A stretch of DNA of 64,000 nt from Pseudomonas sp. Au-Pse12 (GCF_021341665.1 NZ_JAJTTH010000002.1:558001-622000), one strand, 5' to 3'. Positions 1 to 9,476 are shown, counted from the stretch's first letter. The notes: generated from the sequence alone by a model not told the origin. Program-made: numbers and translations.

Positions 1-1
1 C

Positions 2-1225
2 GGCCTGGTCCGCGACGGCCAGGGCCAGAAGATGTCCAAGTCCAAGGGCAACGTCCTCGACCCACTGGACATCATCGACGGCATCGACCTCGAAACCCTG
101 GTGCAGAAGCGCACCACCGGCCTGATGCAGCCCAAGCTGCAGAAAGCCATCGAGAAGCAGACCCGCGCCGAATTCGCCGACGGCATCGCCAGCTACGGCA
201 CCGACGCCCTGCGCTTCACCTTCTGCTCCCTGGCCACCACCGGTCGCGACATCAAGTTCGACATGGGCCGCGTCGAGGGTTACCGCAACTTCTGCAACAA
301 GATCTGGAACGCCGCGCGCTACGTGCTGGACAAGGGCGAGGACTGCGGCCAGAACGGCGAGGCCTACGAGCTGTCCCTGGCAGACCGCTGGATCATCTCG
401 CAGCTGCAGCGCACCGAAGCCGAAGTCACCCGCCAGCTCGACCAGTTCCGCTTCGACCTAGCCGCCCAGGCCCTGTACGAGTTCATCTGGAACCAGTACT
501 GCGACTGGTACCTGGAGCTGTCCAAGCCGGTGCTGTGGGACGAGAACTCGCCGGTTGAACGCCAGCGCGGCACCCGTCGCACCCTGGTGCGCGTGCTGGA
601 AGTGGCGCTGCGCCTGGCGCATCCGTTCATGCCGTTCATCACCGAGGAAATCTGGCAGCGCCTGGCACCGTTGGCAGGCAGCACGGGCAAGACCATCATG
701 CTGCAGCCTTGGCCGGTGGCCAATGAAGCACGCATCGACCAGGCCGCCGAAGACGACATCGAATGGCTCAAGGGCCTGATGCTCGGCACCCGCAACATTC
801 GCGCGGAAATGAACATCGGCCCGGGCAAGCCCCTGGCCCTGTTCCTGAAGAACGCCAGTGCCGAAGACCAGCGCCGCCTGACCGAGAACGAAGCCCTGCT
901 GAAGAAGCTGGCCCGCCTCGAATCCATCACTGTATTGGCAGCCGGCGAGGAAGCACCGCTGTCCGCCACCGCCCTGGTGGGCGAGATGGAAGTGCTGGTG
1001 CCGATGGCAGGCCTGATCGACAAGGGCGCCGAACTGGCACGCCTGGACAAGGAAATCCAGCGCCTGCAAGGCGAAGTGCAGCGCGTGGGCGGCAAGCTGT
1101 CCAACGCCTCTTTCGTCGACAAGGCACCGGCCGAAGTGATCGAGAAGGAACGCGCCAAACTGGCCGAGGCCGAACAGGCCCTGGGCAAGCTGGCGGAACA
1201 GCACGCACGGATTTCCAGCCTGTAA
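2..1225 (+). CDS. valS: Valyl-tRNA synthetase, C-terminal part (5' end outside window)
   Basis: Charges tRNA-Val with valine in the cytoplasm. The frame is open from base 2, so the catalytic N-terminal half lies upstream of the window. The class I KMSKS loop is visible at once (QKMSKSKGN). It is followed by the anticodon-binding helical domain ([30 protein letters not shown]) and a C-terminal coiled coil rich in K/E/L ([20 protein letters not shown]), which is typical of ValRS. A strong terminator follows 25 bases after the stop, so valS is the last gene of its transcript. Confidence 0.98.
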   Translation, partial: GLVRDGQGQKMSKSKGNVLDPLDIIDGIDLETLVQKRTTGLMQPKLQKAIEKQTRAEFADGIASYGTDALRFTFCSLATTGRDIKFDMGRVEGYRNFCNKIWNAARYVLDKGEDCGQNGEAYELSLADRWIISQLQRTEAEVTRQLDQFRFDLAAQALYEFIWNQYCDWYLELSKPVLWDENSPVERQRGTRRTLVRVLEVALRLAHPFMPFITEEIWQRLAPLAGSTGKTIMLQPWPVANEARIDQAAEDDIEWLKGLMLGTRNIRAEMNIGPGKPLALFLKNASAEDQRRLTENEALLKKLARLESITVLAAGEEAPLSATALVGEMEVLVPMAGLIDKGAELARLDKEIQRLQGEVQRVGGKLSNASFVDKAPAEVIEKERAKLAEAEQALGKLAEQHARISSL

Positions 1226-1249
1226 CGGCGATTCGCGCGATGTGAAAGA

Positions 1250-1277
1250 GGGAGGCCTGCATAGGCCTCCCTTTTTT
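1250..1277 (+). terminator. Intrinsic terminator of valS
   Basis: Perfect 9-bp stem GGGAGGCCT / AGGCCTCCC around a GCAT loop, followed by six T residues. It lies 25 bases after the valS stop. Confidence 0.93.
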
Positions 1278-1400
1278 ATGCGCCTTGCCTTAGCTAGCGA
1301 GGAGGCACGCTTGCATCACTTGTCGCTCGTTGCTTGAAACTTACCGCTGCTCCTGTGGGACAATGCCCGCCACTTTGAACCACCCCCGAATCGATCCCCC

Positions 1401-2426
1401 ATGACCGCCCCCAGCACACCCAAGCCTCCGCGCAAGAAGCCCAAGCCCGCCTCCCCGGCCAAAACCACCGTGCCCCGGGAAAAGGCCAGCCTGCATCCGC
1501 GCAATCGTCACCAGGGGCGTTACGACTTCCCGCAACTGATCAAGAGCACCCCGGAGCTGGGGCAGTTCGTGATCCTCAACCCCTACGGCAAGGAAAGCAT
1601 CGACTTCGCCGACCCGGCTGCCGTACGAGTCTTCAACCGCGCCCTGCTCAAGACCTTCTACGGCATTGCCCACTGGGACATTCCGGCGGACTTCCTGTGC
1701 CCGCCTGTGCCCGGTCGCGCCGACTATGTGCACTTCCTCGCCGACCTGCTGGCCAGCCACAACCAGGGGGAAATCCCTCATGGCGCGGCCGTGCGGGTGC
1801 TGGATGTCGGGGTCGGCGCCAACTGCATCTATCCACTGATCGGCTACAGCGACTACCGCTGGCAGTTCCTCGGTTCAGACATCGACAGCACAGCCCTGGC
1901 CGCCGCCAAGGCCATTGTCCAGGCCAACGGCTTGAACAAGGCCATCAGCCTGCGCCAGCAGGGCAATCCCAAGCAGATCCTCAACGGCCTGCTGGAAAGC
2001 GCCGAACGCTTCGACCTGACCCTGTGCAACCCGCCGTTCCACGCGTCCCTGGATGAAGCCACCCGGGGAAGCCAGCGCAAATGGCGAGCCCTGGGCAAGG
2101 CCGATCCCAAGCGCAAGCTGCCGGTGCTGAACTTTGGTGGGCAGGCCCGGGAACTCTGGTGCGAAGGCGGCGAAATCCGCTTCGTCAGCCAGTTGATCAG
2201 CGAGAGTGCAGGCGTCGGCCAGCAAGTGCTGTGGTTCAGCACCCTGGTGTCGAAGGCCTCGAACCTGCCGGCGATTGAAAGCGCGTTGAAAAAGGCCGGA
2301 GCCCTGGAAAGCCAGGTAGTGGAAATGTCCCAAGGCCAGAAACAGAGCCGCTTCGTCGCCTGGACCTTCAAGGACAAGGCACAGCAACAGGCCTGGAGTC
2401 AGGAACGCTGGGTGAGGAAGAACTGA
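1401..2426 (+). CDS. rlmF: 23S rRNA adenine-1618 N6-methyltransferase RlmF
   Basis: SAM-dependent methyltransferase that makes m6A1618 in 23S rRNA. The protein has 341 aa, about 30 more than E. coli RlmF (YbiN), because of a basic Pro/Lys-rich N-terminal tail (residues 1-35). The SAM-binding strand [12 protein letters not shown] is followed by the amino-methyltransferase motif NPPF at residues 210-213. The family signature [12 protein letters not shown] is also present. The ATG at 1401 is the first in-frame start after the valS terminator. The gene is monocistronic and convergent with hupN. Confidence 0.95.
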   Translation: MTAPSTPKPPRKKPKPASPAKTTVPREKASLHPRNRHQGRYDFPQLIKSTPELGQFVILNPYGKESIDFADPAAVRVFNRALLKTFYGIAHWDIPADFLCPPVPGRADYVHFLADLLASHNQGEIPHGAAVRVLDVGVGANCIYPLIGYSDYRWQFLGSDIDSTALAAAKAIVQANGLNKAISLRQQGNPKQILNGLLESAERFDLTLCNPPFHASLDEATRGSQRKWRALGKADPKRKLPVLNFGGQARELWCEGGEIRFVSQLISESAGVGQQVLWFSTLVSKASNLPAIESALKKAGALESQVVEMSQGQKQSRFVAWTFKDKAQQQAWSQERWVRKN

Positions 2427-2477
2427 AGAGACGGGGGGATCGAGCGACGATTCACCTTGCGTGAATCGGTGTTACAC

Positions 2478-2510
2478 AAACCGTGCCCGGAAAACTTCTG
2501 AGCACGGTTT
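2478..2510. terminator. Stem-loop between convergent rlmF and hupN
   Basis: Inverted repeat AAACCGTGC / GCACGGTTT with a 15-nt loop, placed between the two convergent stops. It could end either transcript. The T-tract is short in both directions, so termination strength is uncertain. Confidence 0.7.
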
Positions 2511-2521
2511 CACTGCAAGTA

Positions 2522-2803
2522 TTACTTGTTAACAGCGTCGGTCAGGCCTTTAGCCACAACCAGCTTGATAACTTTCTTGGCAGCGATTTCGATGGCAGCG
2601 CCAGTCGATGGGTTACGGCCAGTACGGGCAGGACGCTCGGTCACTTTCAGTTTGCCGATACCTGGCAGAGTGATTTCGCCGCCATTTTCCAATTGATCAG
2701 CAACGATCTGAGCCAGTTGGTCCAGGGCGTTACGCGCGGTGGTTTTCGGCGCGTCGATAGCTTCAGCGATATCAGCGATCAGTTGGTCTTTAGTAATAGC
2801 CAT
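2522..2803 (-). CDS. hupN: HU family DNA-binding protein (HupN type)
   Basis: Small histone-like nucleoid protein that bends DNA as a homo- or heterodimer. It has 93 aa against the usual 90. The N-terminal helices (MAITKDQLIADIAEAI) precede the beta-arm tip RNPSTG, with Arg63-Asn64-Pro65 containing the proline that intercalates into DNA. Pseudomonas carry several HU paralogues. The copy next to valS and ndpA corresponds to P. putida HupN, and the symbol is chosen on that synteny. A good ribosome site (AAGGAAC) lies about 8 bases before the ATG. Confidence 0.93.
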   Translation of the reverse strand: MAITKDQLIADIAEAIDAPKTTARNALDQLAQIVADQLENGGEITLPGIGKLKVTERPARTGRNPSTGAAIEIAAKKVIKLVVAKGLTDAVNK

Positions 2804-3197
2804 TGTGGTGTTCCTTCCCTATCAAATTCATTTGGATTGCAGAGTGCAGTGTCAGCCATCGAGCCAGATCTTGTGAATCTGGCACCCCGGTTACAACCAC
2901 GACGGATCGGGGTTATAGATACCGAAATCAGGGTTTGGTTCGACCCGACAAATGCTGAATGCACGCTTAACGCTGAGACATCGCGTAAGACGGGGCAAAA
3001 CTAGCACACAGACGGGGAAATATCCGCTTCTACCTAGCCATTTGGTCAGCTTTATTGCTCTAAATCGGTAAAAAATTGCATAAGCGTTACCGACGAGCCG
3101 TTCATCACCCGGCAAACCGCGCCAAAACCAATGGGTGCGGTACACTGGGCACTTTTTCGGGGAGCCCGCCCTCCCCCTTCAATCAGCCGAGAAGCCC
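2804..3197. promoter_or_regulatory. Divergent intergenic region hupN / ndpA
   Basis: This 394-bp stretch is less GC-rich than its flanks. It must hold the promoters of hupN (leftward) and ndpA (rightward), which are divergent nucleoid-associated genes. A TATAAC-like -10 element reads leftward near 2910-2920. No confident -35 or operator could be assigned, and no gene was seen. Confidence 0.45.
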
Positions 3198-4202
3198 ATG
3201 CCGATCCGTCATTGCATCGTCCACCTGATCGACAAAAAACCCGACGGCAGCCCCGCAGTCCTGCACGCCCGAGACTCCGAACTGGCAGAGTCCGCGGCCA
3301 TCGAGAACATGCTCGCCGACCTCAATGAAAGCTATAACGCCAAACAGGGCAAAGCCTGGGGGCTGTTCCATCCCGAGTCCGGCGCGTTCCCCTTCAGCGG
3401 CTGGCTGAAGGAGTACCTGGACGGCGGCCAGGACTTCACCACGTTCAGCCGGGTGGCAGTGGAGCACCTGCAGAAGCTGATGGAAGAATCCAACCTGTCG
3501 GTGGGTGGCCACGTGCTGTTTGCCCACTACCAGCAGGGCATGACCGATTACCTGGCCATCGCCCTGCTGCACCACAGCGAAGGCGTGGCGGTGACCGACC
3601 AGTTGGACGTGACACCGTCGCGCCACCTGGACCTGGGCCAGCTGCACCTGGCAGCACGGATCAACATCTCCGAGTGGCAGAACAACAAGCAGTCCAAGCA
3701 GTACATCTCCTTTATCAAGGGCAAGAACGGCAAGAAGGTCTCGGAGTACTTCCGCGACTTCATCGGCTGCCAGGAAGGGGTCGACGGCCCGGGCGAGACC
3801 CGTACCCTGCTCAAGGCCTTCAGTGACTTCGTCGAAAGCGAAGACCTGCCGGAAGACTCCGCCCGGGAGAAAACCAAGACCCTGGTGGACTACGCCAGCA
3901 GCCAGGCCAAGCTCGGCGAACCCATGGGCCTGGAAGAGCTCTCGGAACTGATCGACGAGGATCGCCCCAAGGCGTTCTACGATCACATCCGCAACAAGGA
4001 TTACGGGCTGTCGCCAGAGATTCCCGCGGACAAGCGCACCCTCAATCAGTTCCGCCGCTTCACCGGCCGCGCCGAAGGCTTGTCCATCAGCTTCGAAGCC
4101 CATCTGCTGGGCTCGAAAATCGAGTACGACGAAGAAGCCGGGACCCTGATCATCAAGGGCCTGCCAACCCAGCTGACCGACCAGCTCAAGCGCCGCAACT
4201 GA
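3198..4202 (+). CDS. ndpA: Nucleoid-associated protein YejK/NdpA
   Basis: 37-kDa nucleoid-associated protein family (334 aa, close to E. coli YejK at 335), found in the bacterial nucleoid; its exact function is poorly defined. Conserved family blocks are visible: [14 protein letters not shown] at the N-terminus, [18 protein letters not shown] in the middle, and [20 protein letters not shown]. The frame is open from 3135, but the ATG at 3198 gives the conserved N-terminus. Its TGA shares one base with the ATG of the glutaredoxin gene, so the two are translationally coupled. Confidence 0.95.
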   Translation: MPIRHCIVHLIDKKPDGSPAVLHARDSELAESAAIENMLADLNESYNAKQGKAWGLFHPESGAFPFSGWLKEYLDGGQDFTTFSRVAVEHLQKLMEESNLSVGGHVLFAHYQQGMTDYLAIALLHHSEGVAVTDQLDVTPSRHLDLGQLHLAARINISEWQNNKQSKQYISFIKGKNGKKVSEYFRDFIGCQEGVDGPGETRTLLKAFSDFVESEDLPEDSAREKTKTLVDYASSQAKLGEPMGLEELSELIDEDRPKAFYDHIRNKDYGLSPEIPADKRTLNQFRRFTGRAEGLSISFEAHLLGSKIEYDEEAGTLIIKGLPTQLTDQLKRRN

Positions 4203-4555
4203 TGCTCCAGGGGGTATTGAAGAAGTTCCTGCTGATCCTGCTGGTGGTGGTGATCTACCAGCACTGGGGCAAGATCGAGCGGCTGTTCAACCCTTCGGCG
4301 GTGGTCAGCGAAGCGATCCGCAGCCAGGCCCGGGTGGTGTTGTACGCCACCGACTGGTGCGGCTACTGCAAGGCCACCCGGCGCTTTCTCGATCAGAAGG
4401 GCATTCCCTACCGCGAGTTCGATATCGAGAAAGATGCCGAGGCACGTAAGGCCTATACCGCCCTGGGCGGTGCCGGGATTCCGATCCTCGATGTGAATGG
4501 CACTCTGATCCGCACCTACGATCCCGATGCCATCCTGGCGGCGCTGCAACCTTAG
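4202..4555 (+). CDS. Membrane-anchored glutaredoxin-family protein
   Basis: Thioredoxin-fold glutaredoxin of 117 aa. A single N-terminal hydrophobic segment (residues 9-18) anchors it or acts as an uncleaved signal. The redox site is Cys53-Gly-Tyr-Cys56, and the cis-proline loop AGIPILDVNG follows (Pro94). The CGYC site and the anchor set it apart from cytosolic GrxC/GrxD, and an envelope thiol-disulfide role is inference. The start overlaps the ndpA stop by one base, so it is probably co-transcribed with ndpA. Confidence 0.88.
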   Translation: MLQGVLKKFLLILLVVVIYQHWGKIERLFNPSAVVSEAIRSQARVVLYATDWCGYCKATRRFLDQKGIPYREFDIEKDAEARKAYTALGGAGIPILDVNGTLIRTYDPDAILAALQP

Positions 4556-4588
4556 CGGGAGGCGCTTGCCAACTCCTACAGATGTGGC

Positions 4589-5524
4589 TCACTGCGCCTG
4601 GATGCGGAAACCCAACCGCGGGAAGTGCACGTGCACCACGCCGGCACGCGAATCTTCGCGACGCAGGATCAACTCCTCAGTACCGGCAAACAGCAACTCA
4701 CCCGCCACCGGATCGACGCCATAGTCGGTCGCAGCAATCACCACCTGCTGCCCTGCCACAAAGCCGTTGGGATCGACAAACCGCTCATCCGGCAGCGGCG
4801 CCGGCGTTGCGCTGCGCGATACCTCAAGGGCCTCTTCGGCGCTCATCTCGGTGCAGGAGCCATGACCAAAACCCAGCACCCGCGCCAACCAGGCGGATAC
4901 CGCCGGGTACTCGTCCACCAGCGGTGCGGTCACCGGCGTGCCCTTGAGGAACCACAGCGGGTGAGCCAGGGCGATATCGGCAATCGACGGCTCGCCAAAC
5001 AGGAAGTCTCCCGGCTCGCGCTGCAGTTGCTGCTCCAGACGCGCCATGAGGGTCGGCCACTGATGCTTGGCCACGTCCAGGGGCAGACGGCTGGCGCTGC
5101 CGCCACTGAACAGCCCGGCGCGGTCGGCCATGAAGGCCTTGACCGCTTCCGGCGCCAGCTTGCCAAAGCGCACAGCCGCCGATTCGGGCTGGAACACCAG
5201 GGTCACCGCATGCTGGAAGACCACCGAGTCGACCCAGGCGGCGAAGGTCGCGCTGATCATTTCCTGGCCTTCGGGGAACAGCGCCGGCGAGGCTTTTTCC
5301 CACTCCAGGCGGCGCGCGATCAAGGCCGTGTCGCAATAGATATCCGCCCCGATCTGCAACACCGGGGTCTTGCGATAGCCGCCGGTCAGGGCCGTCAGGT
5401 CGGGTTTGGGCATGACCGGGGAAATCTTCACGGAGCGCCAGGACAGGCCCTTGAAACCCAGCAGCAAGCGGGCTTTTTCCGCAAAGGGAGAGGTCGGGTA
5501 ATGGTGCAGGATCAACTCTGACAT
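4589..5524 (-). CDS. Glutathione S-transferase family protein
   Basis: Protein of 311 aa with an N-terminal GST/thioredoxin-like domain (residues 1-80; HHYPTSPFAEKARLLLGFKGL and the proline-containing strand YRKTPVLQIG) and an all-helical C-terminal GST domain (about 90-200). An extra C-terminal region of about 100 residues follows, giving a length well above the usual 200-230. The substrate cannot be inferred. The ATG at 5524 (MSELILHHY) fits the fold; an upstream in-frame ATG at 5569 would add 15 residues without similarity to the family. The gene is convergent with the glutaredoxin gene. Confidence 0.87.
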   Translation of the reverse strand: MSELILHHYPTSPFAEKARLLLGFKGLSWRSVKISPVMPKPDLTALTGGYRKTPVLQIGADIYCDTALIARRLEWEKASPALFPEGQEMISATFAAWVDSVVFQHAVTLVFQPESAAVRFGKLAPEAVKAFMADRAGLFSGGSASRLPLDVAKHQWPTLMARLEQQLQREPGDFLFGEPSIADIALAHPLWFLKGTPVTAPLVDEYPAVSAWLARVLGFGHGSCTEMSAEEALEVSRSATPAPLPDERFVDPNGFVAGQQVVIAATDYGVDPVAGELLFAGTEELILRREDSRAGVVHVHFPRLGFRIQAQ

Positions 5525-5611
5525 GCTGGGGTCCGCCGGAAGAGGGAGAGCGCTGAGCTTAGCGCGCAATCCCTTGACGGCCTACAGATCCAACTGATGA
5601 GAACCTATCAG

Positions 5612-5932
5612 TCAGAGTGATGCCGTGGCGCCGGCAGAAGCCACCAGGCACTCCTTGGCGCTCTTCCTGAGTTTCTTGATCAGCCGCTCCTGGCGCAGGG
5701 CCTCGCCCTTGTCGCGGCAGGCTTCGGTGTAGACCAGGGCCACCGCCGGGCTGGAGAGAAAGAAGCGCGCGCCCTTGCCGCTCTGGTGCTTGGCGAAGCG
5801 CTTCAGCGGGTCGTCGCTGATGCCGCAGTAGAGGGCACCATTGGCCGCGCGTACCAGGTACACAAACCAGGGTTTGCTGTCGGGCGCAGACCGCTCGGCG
5901 GCAATCGCGGGGGTTGGATCGGGGCTGCTCAC
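5612..5932 (-). CDS. GIY-YIG domain protein (UPF0213 / YhbQ type)
   Basis: Small single-domain GIY-YIG protein (106 aa). The YhbQ-like pattern is clear: [28 protein letters not shown], where VYLV and YCG stand for the GIY...YIG strands, followed by the downstream Arg/Glu residues ([15 protein letters not shown]). YhbQ-type proteins are structure-specific nuclease candidates with little established physiology. The first 20 residues ([17 protein letters not shown]) look disordered. It is a single gene on the minus strand. Confidence 0.9.
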   Translation of the reverse strand: MSSPDPTPAIAAERSAPDSKPWFVYLVRAANGALYCGISDDPLKRFAKHQSGKGARFFLSSPAVALVYTEACRDKGEALRQERLIKKLRKSAKECLVASAGATASL

Positions 5933-5986
5933 AAAAAGAATCGAGGCCTGTGGAAAACAAGCCGCGATCTTAGCAGAGGATGACGC

Positions 5987-6457
5987 TCAGCGACCGCTCT
6001 GGAAGGCCTTGAGGCCTTTGCGGGCCTGGGTGCGAACGGCATTTTTGACCAGCGGCGTCCAGCCCAGCAACAGCCCCTTGGCCCCCAGGGCCTGACGCGC
6101 CCAGCGCCACATATCGAAATGATCGTGGTGCTCGCAGATCTTGCCGTCGCGAAACACGAAGCGCGCCTGAATGTCATTGACCACGGTGTTGCCGGTCTGG
6201 CTGAACAGGTAGGTGGCGACCCAGTGCGCGCCACCCGAACGCTCGTCGGCACGCACCTGATCAAACGTCAGGGAAAAGTCCTTGGCCCGGGTGGTGAGCA
6301 TGCGCCACATGTCGCCGGCATCACGTCCGCGCAATTCACCGAAGGCCGGATCGCTGAACAGCACATCCTCGGTATAACAGGCGCTCATGGCCTCGGCATC
6401 GAGGCGCTGGAAGGCCTGGTAGAACTCGGTGATCAGGGCGCGGTGGGCATCACTCAT
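5987..6457 (-). CDS. SnoaL-like / NTF2-fold nuclear-transport-factor family protein
   Basis: Protein of 156 aa with the SnoaL-like cone fold: N-terminal helix RALITEFYQAFQRLDAEAMSACY, then TEDVLFSDPAFGELRGRDAG and the C-terminal strands VVNDIQARFVFRDGKICEHHDHFDMW. Proteins of this type include small isomerases, hydrolases and ligand-binding proteins, and the specific role is unknown. The start at 6457 gives MSDAHRAL; an in-frame ATG at 6526 would add 23 unlikely residues. Confidence 0.88.
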   Translation of the reverse strand: MSDAHRALITEFYQAFQRLDAEAMSACYTEDVLFSDPAFGELRGRDAGDMWRMLTTRAKDFSLTFDQVRADERSGGAHWVATYLFSQTGNTVVNDIQARFVFRDGKICEHHDHFDMWRWARQALGAKGLLLGWTPLVKNAVRTQARKGLKAFQSGR

Positions 6458-6556
6458 GAGCGGACTCCGAAAGGGCAAGGGGGATGCAGCACAATAATCC
6501 GCAAGCCCCGTGAACACTACCGGCATTTGCCCCGCAAATACCGGGACTCAAGCCCG

Positions 6557-7849
6557 TCAGATTCTCTCGCTCTGCGCCTGCACATACAGCGCACGGCCAG
6601 CGCCCAACCCAGCGACGATCGCACCGCAACCCAGTACCGCGAAAATCCAGCCCACGGCGCTCCAGCCACCGGTCCAGTCGTGTACCAGGCCCACCGCGAA
6701 GGGCCCCATGGACGCCAGGGTGTAGCCGATGCCCTGGGCCATGCTCGACAGGTTGGCGGCCACATGAGGGTCCCGCGAACGCAGGACGATCAGGGTCAGG
6801 GCCAGGCTGAAGGTGCCTCCCTGCCCCAGGCCCAGCAGGATCGCCCAGCCCCACAAGCCGTCAATGGGCGCGTACAGGCAACCGAACAGCCCACCCAGGG
6901 TCATCAGCATGACGATCACGATGGCCAGGCGCTGGTCCTTGCCTCGGGTCGCCAGCCAGGGCGCGGCCAGCGAACTGGCCAGTTGCACGATCACCGAGCC
7001 GGACAGCACCAGGCCAGCCTGAGTCGGGCTCAGCCCACGGCCGATCAGGATCGACGGCAACCAGCCAAAGACGATGTAGGCCAGGGAGGACTGCAGCCCC
7101 ATGTACAGGGTCACCTGCCAGGCCAGCCGGTCGCGCAGCAAGCCGCGTACACGGAAGACCACATGATGGGCGCCGTGTTTCTGCCCCACCTGGGGCAACC
7201 AGAACAGCGCCGCCACCATGGCCGGCACGACCCAGAAGCCCAGGCCCATGGCCCAGTTGTTGCCGAAGTGCTGGCTCAGGGGCACGGTGGCCCCAGCCGC
7301 CATCGCCGCCCCCAGGCACAAGGCCATGGTGTAGACCCCCGTCATGGTGCCCGCGTGCCGGGCAAAGTCACGTTTGACGATGCCCGGTAGCAGTACCCCG
7401 ATCACCCCAATGCTGGCGCCGGCCAGGATGCTCCCGGCAAAGACGCCGAACTCACCCAGGGAACTGCGCAGCACGATGCCCAGGGCCAGGGTCATGAGGA
7501 TGCCCAGGACCACGCGCTCGGCGCCAAAACGCCGGGCCAGCAGCGGCGCCAAAGGCGCGAACAAGCCCAGGCACAGCACCGGCAGAGTGGTCAGCAGGCC
7601 GGCCTTGGCGGCCGACAGCCCCAGCTGCTGCGACACATCGCTGAGCAGCGGCGCCATGCTCGACAGCGCCGGACGCAGGTTCAGCGCCACCAGGATCAGC
7701 CCCAGCAGCAACAGCCAGGGCCGACGCACCGCGGGCGGGGCCTGCTGAAGCTCCTCGTCATCGGCCTCGGCGTCGATCAGCAGCTCTTCGAGCTCGGCAG
7801 AACGCCGAGGAGCAGACGGGGTATTCGGGGGGGCCTGGTGATTGGACAT
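6557..7849 (-). CDS. CynX/NimT-type MFS transporter
   Basis: Inner-membrane major facilitator with 12 predicted hydrophobic segments after a charged cytoplasmic N-terminus (about 50 residues with ELEELLIDAEADDEELQQ). The segment LNLRPALSSMAPLLSDV followed by LLTTLPVLCLGLFAPLAPLLARRFG is typical of the CynX/NimT (cyanate / 2-nitroimidazole) subfamily. The substrate is unknown. Another start at 7873 would overlap the upstream regulator by 11 bases. The chosen ATG has a GAG six bases upstream. It is co-oriented with and next to the GntR gene, which probably controls it. Confidence 0.88.
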   Translation of the reverse strand: MSNHQAPPNTPSAPRRSAELEELLIDAEADDEELQQAPPAVRRPWLLLLGLILVALNLRPALSSMAPLLSDVSQQLGLSAAKAGLLTTLPVLCLGLFAPLAPLLARRFGAERVVLGILMTLALGIVLRSSLGEFGVFAGSILAGASIGVIGVLLPGIVKRDFARHAGTMTGVYTMALCLGAAMAAGATVPLSQHFGNNWAMGLGFWVVPAMVAALFWLPQVGQKHGAHHVVFRVRGLLRDRLAWQVTLYMGLQSSLAYIVFGWLPSILIGRGLSPTQAGLVLSGSVIVQLASSLAAPWLATRGKDQRLAIVIVMLMTLGGLFGCLYAPIDGLWGWAILLGLGQGGTFSLALTLIVLRSRDPHVAANLSSMAQGIGYTLASMGPFAVGLVHDWTGGWSAVGWIFAVLGCGAIVAGLGAGRALYVQAQSERI

Positions 7850-7862
7850 GAAGGTCTCGGAT

Positions 7863-8522
7863 TCAGGATTCATTGATCAACTGGCGGGAAATGCTCTTGG
7901 CCCGCTCGGGGTCGCGTTGCTCGATGGCGTCCAGCAAGTGCTGGTGGCGGTCGAAGACCTCCTGGCGCCTGGGCGTCACGGTCAAGGTCTGGCGCAACTG
8001 CGCGCCGACCACGCTGGAGAAGTAGCGGTACAGCTGGCTGAGGGTCGGGTTGTGGGCGGCATCCACCAGACGCTGGTGAAACACCAGGTCACAGGCGATG
8101 TAACTTTCCAGGTCGCCGTGAAAGTGCCCGCCACTGACGTGCAGGGCTGCGCTCAGCTCCTGCAGGTCTTCCTCGGTGCGGCGCAGGGCCGCCAGGCCGA
8201 CCGCCTCCACTTCGAGGATCTGCCGGGTTTCCCGGGCCTGTTCCAGGGAGCACTGCGACAGGGCCTGGAGCATGTCCAGCGGATCGGCCACCGCCCGCAG
8301 GTAACTGCCATCGCCCTGGCGGATCTCGATCAGCCCGGAAAACGCCAGGACGCGCATGGCCTCGCGCACGGTATTGCGGCTGATACCCAGCTCACTGGCC
8401 AGTTCCGGCTCGGTGGGCAGGCGCTGGCCCACCGCCCAGGTGCCACGGGTGATGCGCAGGCGCAACTGTTCCAGGGCCTGGTCGACCAGAGAACGTTTGA
8501 TCAGGGGGGAGATTTCGCTCAT
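7863..8522 (-). CDS. GntR/FadR-family transcriptional regulator
   Basis: DNA-binding repressor of the FadR subfamily, 219 aa. The winged HTH spans about residues 10-75 (VDQALEQLRLRITRGTWAVGQRLPTEPELASELGISRNTVREAM, given here only as the run of helices). An all-helical FCD effector domain follows, with metal/ligand residues in the ALHVSGGHFHGDLESY and DLVFHQRLVDAAHN segments. It is transcribed ahead of the MFS transporter with at most 13 bases between them, which points to local control of that transporter. The ligand is unknown. Confidence 0.92.
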   Translation of the reverse strand: MSEISPLIKRSLVDQALEQLRLRITRGTWAVGQRLPTEPELASELGISRNTVREAMRVLAFSGLIEIRQGDGSYLRAVADPLDMLQALSQCSLEQARETRQILEVEAVGLAALRRTEEDLQELSAALHVSGGHFHGDLESYIACDLVFHQRLVDAAHNPTLSQLYRYFSSVVGAQLRQTLTVTPRRQEVFDRHQHLLDAIEQRDPERAKSISRQLINES

Positions 8523-8646
8523 TCAACTCACTCTTTCATCCAATCATCGGACGAATTGTCCGACATGGTATTCAGCCCTTTCTCAGAGTTCAACGTTTTA
8601 GGCTGGAGGAGGCACTTTCGCCAATTCAAACAGGCCCTGACAAAAA

Positions 8647-8659
8647 ACCCTTTAAGGGT
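8647..8659. promoter_or_regulatory. MqsA-type operator palindrome
   Basis: ACCCTT-T-AAGGGT, two perfect 6-base arms around one base, ending 28 bases before the mqsR start. E. coli MqsA binds AACCT-N3-AGGTT palindromes at the same kind of position, so autoregulation by MqsA is inferred. Confidence 0.6.
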
Positions 8660-8687
8660 AATTTCGAGTCAGCCTCAAGGGTGTCTC

Positions 8688-8957
8688 ATGGAAACGAAAA
8701 CACCTCACTACGACCTCTCGCTGATCAAGGCGCAGGTCGTTCGGCAAGGAACTCGGATTGTCCCTGGCCACCATGCAACGAGTGATGGCCGGGCTCCAGG
8801 GCAGCATGTTCAACAAATCGATGACCACCTATAGCGACATCGGCTGTGGCAGGACCTGTATTACACCCGCATCGACCACTGGACGCTCTACATCAAGGTC
8901 ACCTACCGCCCCGGTGCAGGGCCTTCCGTGATCGCCTTCAAGGAGGCAGAGACATGA
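8688..8957 (+). pseudogene. mqsR: mqsR toxin remnant with two frameshifts
   Basis: MqsR is a RelE-fold mRNA interferase. The 5' part is in one frame (METKTPHYDLSLIKAQVV, 8688 to about 8740). The central block GKELGLSLATMQRVMAGL...FNKSMTTYSD is in the next frame (about 8740-8838). The 3' block WQDLYYTRIDHWTLYIKV...FKEAET is back in the first frame (8839-8957). The second shift looks like loss of one C after 8838, since restoring it would give the family sequence YSDHRLWQDLYY. The first junction also seems to lack about a dozen residues. The first-frame product stops at 8834 after 48 residues. The remnant's final TGA still overlaps the mqsA ATG (ATGA at 8954). Confidence 0.85.
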
Positions 8958-9436
8958 AACGACAACAATGCTACAGCTGCGGCGCTCCGACCGGCATGCT
9001 GGAGTTCGAGCAGCGCAGCGAGCTCATCGACTACCGGCACCTGTTGCGTCACCTCCATGGCCTGGCGGGCTGGGAATGCCAGGAATGCGGTGAAATCGAA
9101 TTCGACGCCGCCAGCGCGCAACGCTACGCCGCCGCGGGCGACCAGTTGCTGGAAGATTACCGGCAGCGCGTTGCCGCGGACATGAAACGCATCCGCCGCA
9201 AGCTGCACCTCTCGCAAAAAGAAGCGGTCAGGCTGCTGTCCGGCGGCGGGCACAATGCCTTTTCCCGTTACGAGCGCGGCGAAGTCAGCGCGCCCCAACC
9301 GCTGTACATGCTGATGCGCCTGCTGGACCGCCACCCTCAGTTGATGAAGGACGTACTGGAGCTCAGCGAACCACAGCTGGCGCCCTCAGCCTTGGGCGTC
9401 CCTCCCGAACCACAGCTCGGCGCTGCCGGCAGTTGA
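8954..9436 (+). CDS. mqsA: MqsA-type antitoxin / transcriptional regulator
   Basis: Antitoxin of 160 aa. The N-terminal zinc domain has Cys6-x2-Cys9 and Cys42-x2-Cys45, matching E. coli MqsA (Cys3/6/37/40). The C-terminal Xre-type HTH (about residues 68-125) contains the family run KLHLSQKEAVRLLSGGGHNAF and the recognition segment SRYERGEVSAPQP. AAGGAGG sits about 10 bases before the ATG, inside the end of mqsR. Because the toxin gene is broken, MqsA probably survives as a stand-alone DNA-binding regulator. The C-terminal tail (residues 141-160) is low complexity. Confidence 0.92.
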   Translation: MKRQQCYSCGAPTGMLEFEQRSELIDYRHLLRHLHGLAGWECQECGEIEFDAASAQRYAAAGDQLLEDYRQRVAADMKRIRRKLHLSQKEAVRLLSGGGHNAFSRYERGEVSAPQPLYMLMRLLDRHPQLMKDVLELSEPQLAPSALGVPPEPQLGAAGS

Positions 9437-9444
9437 ACGCCAGG

Positions 9445-9476
9445 CAAAAATAAACCCGGAACCAGTCCGGGTTTAT
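9445..9476. terminator. Bidirectional terminator between mqsA and aapP
   Basis: An 11-bp stem ATAAACCCGGA / TCCGGGTTTAT with a 5-nt loop. A run of five A on the left becomes the U-tract for the leftward aap transcript. It separates the convergent mqsA and aap operons. Confidence 0.85.

Noticed and set aside
7842..8834. Long plus-strand open frame across the GntR gene and into mqsR
   Set aside because: It is opposite a clear GntR regulator and arises from GC-rich codon bias. Only its last 48 codons (from 8688) are meaningful, as the 5' part of broken mqsR.
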